This document shows, piece by piece, positions 1 to 4,878 of a stretch of 5,993 bases of DNA. The notes under the pieces are model-generated. The model saw only the letters and a list, made by a program, of their open reading frames with translations. It was not told where the DNA came from and ran no database searches. Numbering within the stretch: the first letter of the stretch is position 1; the number at the start of each line of letters is the position of its first letter. A program made the translations under genes and the position numbers. The stretch spans positions 2,576-8,568 of the forward strand of contig DBWC01000036.1 in the NCBI GenBank assembly GCA_002308615.1, in the 5' to 3' direction. This DNA is from Clostridiales bacterium UBA1248. Its GTDB lineage: Bacteria > Bacillota > Clostridia > Oscillospirales > CAG-272.

Positions 1-821
1 TCGTCGATAAAAAGGATCACGTCGCCGCGCTCGCCGCATTCGTTTATTATGCCGCGGAAACGCTCTTCAAAATCACCGCGGTATTTAGCTCCGGCAAGGA
101 CAGACGCAACGTCGATCGATATTACCGTTTTGCCGTACAGAGCGGGCGGTACGCCGCCGTCGCATATAAGCGCGGCGACGCCCTCCGCCACCGCCGTTTT
201 TCCGACTCCCGCCTCGCCCAAAAGGCACGGATTGTTTTTTGTTTTGCGGCACAGTATACGTATAACGCGCTCACATTCCGCAGCTCTTCCTACACACGGA
301 AACAGCTTGTTTTCCTCATATAAAACGCATAAGTCTCTGCCGTACTGCTTTAAAAATCCGTGCTCCGGATCACGGCGTTTTCCTTTTTGTATGCTCTTAC
401 AGCCTATAACGCCCGTGACGTCTGAAAATATTTCAGACAGCTTAACGCCATAGCTCGTTATTATCCGTGCGGCGGTACATTCATCCTCGGATACCATCGC
501 TAAAAGGATGTGTTCCGTCCCGGTCTCTTCGCTTCCGTGGCGCGACGCGTGCTCCGCGGAATTGTCAAGTATGCGCTTAAGCTTTAAAGAATTGCCGAAT
601 CCGTCCTCGGAAGCGGCGCTGAATACCGGGACGTCCGGCAAAAGCGCGCGCACGCCGCGCTCGGTTATGCCGCGCGCGGTAAGCAGCTTGCACGCGATAC
701 AGTCGTTTTTCAGCATTGCAAGAAGCACGTGCTCCGACCCGGTGAACGGACAGCCGTACTGTGCGGATATCTCTTTTGCAGCCGATAAGACCGCGGCGGC
801 GGCTTTTGTGAATCTTTTCAT
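1..821 (-). CDS. ClpC/ClpB-type AAA+ protein unfoldase, N-terminal part (C-terminus outside window)
   Basis: This is the first 273 codons of a Hsp100/Clp ATPase, which unfolds proteins in the cytoplasm, either for a ClpP protease (ClpC) or for disaggregation (ClpB). Two Clp_N repeats are visible: residues 1-70 with TGSEHVLLAML, and 75-140 with GTEHILLAMV. A linker containing QYGRDL and VGR follows, then the first AAA+ domain with KNNPCLLGEAGVGKT (Walker A at 202-209), the pore-loop motif AKYRGDFEERF (245-255) and the start of Walker B (VILFID at 268-273), where the left edge cuts it. The M-domain and any ClpP-binding loop lie outside, so ClpC, ClpE and ClpB cannot be told apart. The ATG at 821 is preceded by a modest AAAAAAGG. 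It lies 33 bp after the peptidoglycan-binding gene, same strand, so it is probably in that operon. Twelve cysteines in 273 residues is unusual. No ctsR, mcsA or mcsB lies upstream, so this is not the usual clpC operon. The family call is secure; a sporulation role is inferred from context only. Confidence 0.93.
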   Translation of the reverse strand, partial: MKRFTKAAAAVLSAAKEISAQYGCPFTGSEHVLLAMLKNDCIACKLLTARGITERGVRALLPDVPVFSAASEDGFGNSLKLKRILDNSAEHASRHGSEETGTEHILLAMVSEDECTAARIITSYGVKLSEIFSDVTGVIGCKSIQKGKRRDPEHGFLKQYGRDLCVLYEENKLFPCVGRAAECERVIRILCRKTKNNPCLLGEAGVGKTAVAEGVAALICDGGVPPALYGKTVISIDVASVLAGAKYRGDFEERFRGIINECGERGDVILFID

Positions 822-854
822 AAAAATAGCCTTTTTTATGATTATAAGCGTTAT

Positions 855-1382
855 CTAACGCCTGTATTCAAATATTTTGCCGTACATTTTATAATCGGAC
901 GCCATACAGTTCCACGTTAAGCAGTCCACCGTGCCGGTCGTATCAAGCCCGTGGATCGATTGCAGTTTTTTTACCGCCTCCGCGTCTTTTTCGTTATATT
1001 CTCCGGTTATCTTTATATCCTTGTCAAAATCGTATTCGAAGCAAAGGCATTCAAGCACGAGCTGTATAAAAGACACCACGTCGCTTTTTTCTCCCAAAAC
1101 GACGGTATATCCCGTGTTCGGAAAAACGTACAGGGGACACGGGCTCTCACAGCCCTGCATTATTTTATCATACTCGTTTTTTATCATGTTCCACGTTTTA
1201 AGATCCGCCTCGCCTGTTATCTTTAAGCCGTGAGCTTTCTGAAACGCCGAAACGGCGTTCTTCGTCTGTTTTCCGTAAATGCCGTCGACCGTCACTTTCG
1301 GCACGGACGGGTCTTTCAAAGAAATGTAATACAGATAATCCTGAAGCTGTCTTATATACTCTCTGTCGTCGTACCCGTTCAT
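855..1382 (-). CDS. Protein of two peptidoglycan-binding (PG_binding_1) modules
   Basis: A 175-residue protein built almost wholly of two PG_binding_1-type modules, at about residues 7-72 and 98-166. Each shows the family signature: VDGIYGKQTKNAVSAFQKAHG...TW (32-64), and ITGEYNEKDAEAVKKLQSIHG...TW (125-157). No catalytic domain, signal peptide or membrane segment is seen. The likely role is to bind cortex or cell-wall peptidoglycan, perhaps helping the catalytic protein encoded just upstream. I chose the ATG at 1382: GGAGGG (1389-1394) stands 6 nt before it, and the ATG shares one base with the upstream stop (TGATG), a translational-coupling arrangement. A TTG one codon earlier is possible but is too close to the Shine-Dalgarno. 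The modules resemble those in the upstream gene, so it may be a C-terminal piece of a larger ancestral enzyme now encoded separately. The domain call is firm; function is inferred. Confidence 0.87.
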   Translation of the reverse strand: MNGYDDREYIRQLQDYLYYISLKDPSVPKVTVDGIYGKQTKNAVSAFQKAHGLKITGEADLKTWNMIKNEYDKIMQGCESPCPLYVFPNTGYTVVLGEKSDVVSFIQLVLECLCFEYDFDKDIKITGEYNEKDAEAVKKLQSIHGLDTTGTVDCLTWNCMASDYKMYGKIFEYRR

Positions 1383-2791
1383 CAAAAGCCCTCCATATCG
1401 TAAATATCCCCGCCGTACTGCCCGTTATTGAACCTGTCTCCGTCGGAGATAAGCTCGTATTCGTTCGTTATCGCATCCCACGTTATAGGTCCCGTTATGC
1501 CCGTGACGGTTATACCGAATATTTCCTGCAGCTTTGAGACGGCTTCCTCCGTTTTTTTATCGTATTCTCCCGTTATGCCGGGCGCTTCAACGTCCGTGTA
1601 AACGGACGCTATGACGCCGATATAGTATTGCAGCCGCCTTACGTCGTCGCCGGACGAGCCGACGGTCAGAAGCTGTCCGCCGTACGGCGCGGCAACGGTG
1701 ACGTCCGCCTCGTCTATGCTTTCCGTCAGACCTAAATAAATATCGTATATCGCAAACAAAGTCTGCCTGTCAAGTATACCCGTCTGCTCGTAGCCGAAAA
1801 GCTCCTGTATCGCCTTGACGGCCGCTTCCGTCACGGGTCCGTATATGCCGTCCGGATATATTTCCGGCACTTCGGCGTAATAAATAGAGATAGTATTCAG
1901 ATAATACTGTATGACGCTCACGATTATACCGGTCTCGCCGGGGTAGAGTACCGTCGGAAGCTGAAGAGACACCTCGTCAAGCGTCAGCCCCTCGCTTTCG
2001 ACCTCGTTCAATCTTTTTATACCGTTGTAAACGAACTGGATCCTGTACCAGGTGCTCTGATCGACCGTCCCGTTCTGCGCTAAACCGAATATCCGCTGAA
2101 ATTCCCTTACCGCCGCCTCGGTCTCCTGCGTGAATATGTAAGAAACGTTGGACACCTTAGGTATCGCCGGGTAATTTCTGCCTATACGGTTGAGCCGCAG
2201 ACCTACGAATCTCACCGCGTCGTCCGCAACGCCTACGCGCAGCGGCATTGGAGGCTCCGCAAGCCGCAGCTCGCCGACCGGCGCGTTTTCCACTATTTCT
2301 ATATTGTTTCCGTAATAGTATCTCAGTATCCCGTACGCCGTATAACCGTTCTGCGCAAGCGTCACCGTGCCCCATTGGGACAGGCCGCTGCAAGTGCTCG
2401 TCGTACCGTTGCAGTACGCGGCGAAAAGCGGCTCCACGTTGCCTGATCTTACGATATACGAATTGAATATCTCGTCTACCACAAGGCTTATCGTATCGTA
2501 ATACGCGTGGCCGCGTATGTAAGACTGATCCTCGGCGGTGTTTGAGGTTATGTCAAAATCGTAGTTTCTGCTCCTGTAGTACTGCGTGTATATCCGGTTC
2601 ATCGCAAACGAGATTATCGCGTATATATTTGCGCGGATGGAAGCGTCCGGCCACGTCGGATATATCTCGCAGCTTGCGCAGTTTTTTATATAATCCGGAA
2701 AATCCACCGTCACGTTTTCCGCGCCGGAGTTTGACGAGGCTCCCAAATGTACCGTTATTTTCTCCGGTATTACGGGCAGAAGCTCATTCAT
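1382..2791 (-). CDS. sleC: SleC-like spore cortex-lytic enzyme: SpoIID-like catalytic domain plus three peptidoglycan-binding modules
   Basis: 469 residues. The N-terminal ~170 residues match the SpoIID/SleC lytic-transglycosylase fold: VIPEKITVHLG (7-17), YIKNCASCEIYPTWP (34-48) and GLSQWGTVTLAQNG (136-149) followed by ILRYYYGNNIEIV (155-167). E42 aligns with the SpoIID catalytic Glu in its 'SEMP' motif. Cys127 and Cys134 lie just before GLSQWG, close to where C. difficile SpoIID binds zinc, though the spacing differs. Three PG_binding_1 modules follow at about 190-256, 282-352 and 374-447, each ending in a TEAAVxxxQ...T-type signature. In clostridial spores SleC cleaves cortex glycan at muramic-lactam sites during germination. 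Unlike known SleC, this ORF lacks the N-terminal pro-region and carries no signal peptide. The start ATG at 2791 has AAAAGGAGG (2798-2806) 6 nt upstream and overlaps the previous gene by 8 bases. The SpoIID-like call is firm; SleC orthology is likely but unverified, and a sporulation SpoIID paralogue is the alternative. Confidence 0.85.
   Translation of the reverse strand: MNELLPVIPEKITVHLGASSNSGAENVTVDFPDYIKNCASCEIYPTWPDASIRANIYAIISFAMNRIYTQYYRSRNYDFDITSNTAEDQSYIRGHAYYDTISLVVDEIFNSYIVRSGNVEPLFAAYCNGTTSTCSGLSQWGTVTLAQNGYTAYGILRYYYGNNIEIVENAPVGELRLAEPPMPLRVGVADDAVRFVGLRLNRIGRNYPAIPKVSNVSYIFTQETEAAVREFQRIFGLAQNGTVDQSTWYRIQFVYNGIKRLNEVESEGLTLDEVSLQLPTVLYPGETGIIVSVIQYYLNTISIYYAEVPEIYPDGIYGPVTEAAVKAIQELFGYEQTGILDRQTLFAIYDIYLGLTESIDEADVTVAAPYGGQLLTVGSSGDDVRRLQYYIGVIASVYTDVEAPGITGEYDKKTEEAVSKLQEIFGITVTGITGPITWDAITNEYELISDGDRFNNGQYGGDIYDMEGF
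1389..1394 (-). promoter_or_regulatory. Shine-Dalgarno of the two-module peptidoglycan-binding gene
   Basis: GGAGGG lies 6 nt upstream of the ATG at 1382, inside the last codons of the preceding gene. It favours that ATG over the TTG at 1385 and supports real separate translation of the downstream ORF, arguing against a sequencing frameshift at the junction. Confidence 0.75.
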
Positions 2792-3215
2792 TTCGCGCCT
2801 CCTTTTCGGAAACCGGTCCGCAGCCGCCCGCGTAAGGCGGACAGTTCGGTACGTATTCGTCGGTCCCCGCCTCGCTTGAAGCCGTAAGCGGTATCAGTAT
2901 CATAGGCTGTCTTGACGTTATTCCGGTGAAGACCGGTATGTTCAGACTGACGAGCGGATAAAAGCCCTCCGACATTACGGTCACGTTATATAACGTATAG
3001 TCGGGACCGGGCGAGGCAGACGATAAGGAATTTGAAAGCTCCGCAGAGGGAAGCGACGACAAGGGCGTCTGTCCGCTTTCATCCGTTACGTATCTGTATA
3101 TGACCGTGTCGCCCGAATCCGTTATGCGCGATATCATCACCTCCGCGCCGACCACGGGAAAAGAGCCTGTCGCGGTCGTAACGCTGACCGCGATAAAACC
3201 TGTTTGAGGTGCCAT
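2784..3215 (-). CDS. Small beta-sandwich (carboxypeptidase-regulatory/transthyretin-like) protein, probable detached SleC pro-domain
   Basis: 143 residues, no signal peptide. Residues 5-108 look like a carboxypeptidase-regulatory-like beta-sandwich: GFIAVSV at 6-12, PVVGAEVMI at 20-28, the turn TDESGQTPL at 44-52, then YTLYNVTVMSEGFYPL at 73-88 with hydrophobic strands up to PMILIPL (104-110). A polar tail with a CPPYAGGC cysteine pair (125-132) follows. In clostridial SleC a domain of this type forms the N-terminal pre/pro-region ahead of the SpoIID-like catalytic domain. Here it is a separate gene directly before the catalytic ORF, overlapping it by 8 bases, so it may act as a trans-encoded pro-domain, chaperone or spore anchor. 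The ATG at 3215 has AAAGGAG (3222-3228) 6 nt upstream. The fold is read from pattern only, with no catalytic residues to confirm it; the link to SleC rests on gene order plus recalled domain architecture. Confidence 0.78.
   Translation of the reverse strand: MAPQTGFIAVSVTTATGSFPVVGAEVMISRITDSGDTVIYRYVTDESGQTPLSSLPSAELSNSLSSASPGPDYTLYNVTVMSEGFYPLVSLNIPVFTGITSRQPMILIPLTASSEAGTDEYVPNCPPYAGGCGPVSEKEARNE
2798..2806 (-). promoter_or_regulatory. Strong Shine-Dalgarno of the SleC-like gene
   Basis: AAAAGGAGG stands 6 nt before the ATG at 2791 and lies within the end of the preceding ORF. It decides the start and shows that the catalytic protein is made from its own initiation site. Confidence 0.8.
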
Positions 3216-3222
3216 TCGTATC

Positions 3223-3262
3223 TCCTTTCATTTGAGATGTCATTATGCATTTTATGAAAGGA
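3223..3262. repeat. 9-bp perfect inverted repeat covering the ribosome-binding site of the leftward operon
   Basis: TCCTTTCAT at 3223-3231 and ATGAAAGGA at 3254-3262 are perfect reverse complements, separated by 22 nt. On the minus strand the downstream arm contains the AAAGGA of the Shine-Dalgarno for the ORF starting at 3215. A transcript beginning upstream of 3262 could hide that site in a 9-bp stem. As DNA, the arm centres are about 31 bp apart, roughly three helical turns, so a dimeric-regulator site is equally possible. Confidence 0.5.
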
Positions 3263-3277
3263 AATAAAAAAGATTGC
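3249..3277 (-). promoter_or_regulatory. Weak candidate sigma-E-like promoter for the leftward cortex-lytic operon
   Basis: On the minus strand GCAATCT (3277-3271), a 14-nt spacer and CATAAAAT (3256-3249) resemble the mother-cell sigma-E pattern KMATATT-N14-CATACAHT. The -10 matches at all but one position, the -35 at only four of seven. It would start RNA about 27 nt before the ATG at 3215. Such a transcript would exclude the upstream arm of the inverted repeat. The region is AT-rich, so chance resemblance is quite possible. Confidence 0.22.
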
Positions 3278-3361
3278 ATAAAAAAACCGTATTTGCAAAA
3301 ATCTTCTGCGTTTTAAAAAAGTCGCATCAGAACAGAATAAGTAAAAAACACGGAGGACGAT

Positions 3362-4099
3362 ATGAAAAAAATCATAACTATTCTTGTTCTTGTTTTGTCG
3401 CTTTCTCAGTCCGCTTTTGCAGAATGCAGCGGATTTTATATAATGAGACGCAAAAACCACGAAAGGCCCGCGCTTGACGCCGGACTCTCGTATATAAATG
3501 AATATAACGCCTGTTGTCTCGGCCCCGACGAAAAAGTGATTTATCTTACGTTTGACGCCGGATACGAGAACGGAAACGTGGAGCGCATAGTGGACACGCT
3601 TGATAAACACAACGCAAAAGGCACTTTTTTCGTGCTTGAAAACATCATAAAAAGAAACACGGACCTGATAATTAAAATGGCGGAGCACGGCCACACCGTC
3701 GCAAACCATTCCATGCGCCATAAAAATATGGCGAACATGACCTTATCCGAATGTGAAGCGGAGCTTTGCGGATTAGAGGAGCTATATTATGAGTATACCG
3801 GATATACGATGGCAAAGCTGTTCAGGCCGCCCGAGGGCAATTTCAGCCGGAAGCTGCTTGACAACGCGACAAAGCTCGGGTATAAAACGGTTTTCTGGAG
3901 CTTTGCGTATGCGGACTGGGACAACAACAAACAGCCGTCGGAGCAGTACGCTGTAAAGCTGATACTCGATAACACTCACAACGGAGAAATAATCCTTCTG
4001 CACCCCACCTCAAAGACAAACGCGGATATACTTGACAGGCTTCTTACGGAATGGGAGAACACCGGCTACCGCTTCGGAAGTCTTACGGAACTGTTATGA
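3362..4099 (+). CDS. pdaA: PdaA-type peptidoglycan N-acetylmuramic acid deacetylase (delta-lactam synthesis)
   Basis: 245 residues, a full-length polysaccharide deacetylase (CE4/NodB fold) of the PdaA branch. PdaA deacetylates muramic acid lacking its peptide, and the product cyclises to muramic-delta-lactam, the mark of spore cortex that germination lytic enzymes require. A signal peptide is clear: MKK, a hydrophobic run to residue 18, and AFA|E cleavage at 20/21, so it acts outside the membrane facing the cortex. Motifs: YLTFDAGYENGN (61-72), NHSMRH (115-120), FRPPEGNFS (154-162), FWSFAYADW (178-186) and ILLHPTSKTNADIL (211-224). The second Asp of the usual FDDG is Ala66; replacement at this position is also known in Bacillus PdaA (FDNG) and supports the subfamily call. 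GGAGG (3352-3356) lies 5 nt before the ATG. Its stop overlaps the next gene's start. It is transcribed away from the SleC-like operon. No convincing promoter was found. Confidence 0.93.
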   Translation: MKKIITILVLVLSLSQSAFAECSGFYIMRRKNHERPALDAGLSYINEYNACCLGPDEKVIYLTFDAGYENGNVERIVDTLDKHNAKGTFFVLENIIKRNTDLIIKMAEHGHTVANHSMRHKNMANMTLSECEAELCGLEELYYEYTGYTMAKLFRPPEGNFSRKLLDNATKLGYKTVFWSFAYADWDNNKQPSEQYAVKLILDNTHNGEIILLHPTSKTNADILDRLLTEWENTGYRFGSLTELL

Positions 4100-4773
4100 G
4101 ACTTGTCTCAATAATCCTTGCGGCGCTGTTGTCCGTTCCCGTAAGCTGTATCAAAAAACCCGCAAAATTTATAGCGCTCACCTTTGACGACGGACCGCAT
4201 CCGAAATATACGGCAGAGATCCTGAAAATACTGTACGATAACGACGCGGCTGCGACTTTTTTCGTCGTAGGAGAAAACGCACAAAGATACCCGGAGCTTG
4301 TAAGGGCGGAACACGACCTCGGCTGTGAGATAGGGAACCACACTTATTCTCATATGCGTTTTAACGATAAGACTGCGCGCGCTCTTTTTGATGAAATAAA
4401 GAAAACGGACGATATAATATACGAAATAACGGGCAAAATACCCGCGCTTTTCCGCCCGCCTGAGGGAAAGCATAGCGGCAAGGCGGACGAGATCATAAAA
4501 AGAGCGGGGAAGCGCACGGTTTTGTGGACAATAGACACACGCGACTGGGCGCATACGGATAAAGATAAAATAATAGATAATATAAAAAACAACGCAAAAA
4601 ACGGCTCTGTTATCCTGTTTCACGATTATATAACCGCGCCGTCTCCGACGCCGGACGTTTTACGTGAAATTTTGCCGTATCTTAAATCGCAGGGCTATGA
4701 ATTCGTTACGGTCACAGAGCTTTTGTCGCATTCGGCAGATATAGGTGATGTATCATCATTTTTCATCGGATAA
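4096..4773 (+). CDS. Second polysaccharide deacetylase (CE4/NodB family), secreted or membrane-anchored
   Basis: 225 residues from the ATG at 4096, which overlaps the pdaA stop by 4 bases (ATGA) and is directly followed by a signal-like segment (residues 2-18). A longer reading from 4051 would bury this segment, so I reject it. All NodB motifs are intact: TFDDGPHP (29-36; Asp31 base, Asp32 metal), NHTYSHMRF (81-89; His82 and His86 metal), FRPPEGK (119-125), IDTRDW (146-151) and ILFHDY (173-178; catalytic His176). It should be a metal-dependent deacetylase acting on extracytoplasmic N-acetyl sugars, probably peptidoglycan. Cys18 follows PVS, a poor lipobox, so a lipid anchor is possible but unproven. 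It is the canonical FDDG type, unlike its neighbour, so it is not a simple recent duplicate of pdaA and probably has another substrate or site. No strong Shine-Dalgarno precedes it, suggesting translation coupled to pdaA. The family is certain; the substrate is not. Confidence 0.92.
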   Translation: MRLVSIILAALLSVPVSCIKKPAKFIALTFDDGPHPKYTAEILKILYDNDAAATFFVVGENAQRYPELVRAEHDLGCEIGNHTYSHMRFNDKTARALFDEIKKTDDIIYEITGKIPALFRPPEGKHSGKADEIIKRAGKRTVLWTIDTRDWAHTDKDKIIDNIKNNAKNGSVILFHDYITAPSPTPDVLREILPYLKSQGYEFVTVTELLSHSADIGDVSSFFIG

Positions 4774-4781
4774 AAACAAGC

Positions 4782-4822
4782 CCGCCGTCAAATCATAAGT
4801 AGGCGGTCATATAAGTGACGGC
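4782..4822. repeat. Nested, competing inverted repeats in the deacetylase-spoIVB gap
   Basis: GCCGTCA (4784-4790) and TGACGGC (4816-4822) form a perfect 7-bp inverted repeat with a 25-nt loop. CCGCC (4782-4786) can instead pair with GGCGG (4802-4806). The two stems share bases, so only one can form at a time. No run of T follows either stem, so this is not a normal intrinsic terminator. It may end or attenuate the deacetylase transcript, or be a chance arrangement. Confidence 0.35.
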
Positions 4823-4824
4823 AC

Positions 4825-4854
4825 GAATATGATAATACAGTTATGGACAAAATA
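4825..4854 (+). promoter_or_regulatory. spoIVB: Candidate sigma-G-type (forespore) promoter of spoIVB
   Basis: GAATA (4825-4829), an 18-nt spacer and CAAAATA (4848-4854) fit the sigma-G pattern GHATR-N18-CATWHTA with one mismatch in the -10. Transcription would start near 4861, giving a leader of about 18 nt that still includes the AAAGGA ribosome-binding site at 4866-4871. spoIVB is a known sigma-F/sigma-G target in Bacillus, which makes the match more credible. Confidence 0.5.
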
Positions 4855-4878
4855 TAAAAAACGGCAAAGGATAATGAT

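Noticed and set aside
841..846. TATAAT on the minus strand as a vegetative promoter for the Clp gene
   Set aside because: The best -35 (TTGAAT) is 19 nt away and the start would fall within the ribosome-binding site.
49..858. Open frames on the plus strand (49-453 and 508-858)
   Set aside because: They are antisense to the Clp gene, whose motifs are unmistakable; the translations are Ser/Pro/Arg-rich with no family signature.
848..861. 5-bp hairpin (GCGTT/AACGC) over the stop codon of the two-module gene as a terminator
   Set aside because: The stem is short, not GC-rich enough, and no U-tract follows; the Clp gene begins only 33 bp on.
1383..1385. TTG start for the two-module peptidoglycan-binding protein
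   Set aside because: It is too close to the Shine-Dalgarno; the ATG one codon later has the better 6-nt spacing.
3254..3316. 20-codon plus-strand ORF in the intergenic region
   Set aside because: It has no Shine-Dalgarno, and its ATG is part of the inverted repeat; composition matches AT-rich non-coding DNA.
3137..3721. 194-codon open frame on the minus strand across the intergenic region and the start of pdaA
   Set aside because: It lies antisense to the well-supported pdaA and in another frame of the 143-aa gene, has no recognisable domain and no fitting context.
4051..4095. Longer N-terminus for the second deacetylase
   Set aside because: The added 15 residues come from the pdaA coding region in another frame and would place charged residues ahead of the signal peptide; the ATG at 4096 fits the signal sequence and the ATGA overlap.
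4108..4623. 171-codon minus-strand frame inside the second deacetylase
   Set aside because: Antisense to an intact NodB-domain gene; Arg/Tyr/Phe-rich translation without homology signals.
4096..4773. Lipoprotein assignment for the second deacetylase
   Set aside because: The residues before Cys18 (PVS) do not meet the usual lipobox at position -3, so only a generic signal peptide or anchor is claimed.
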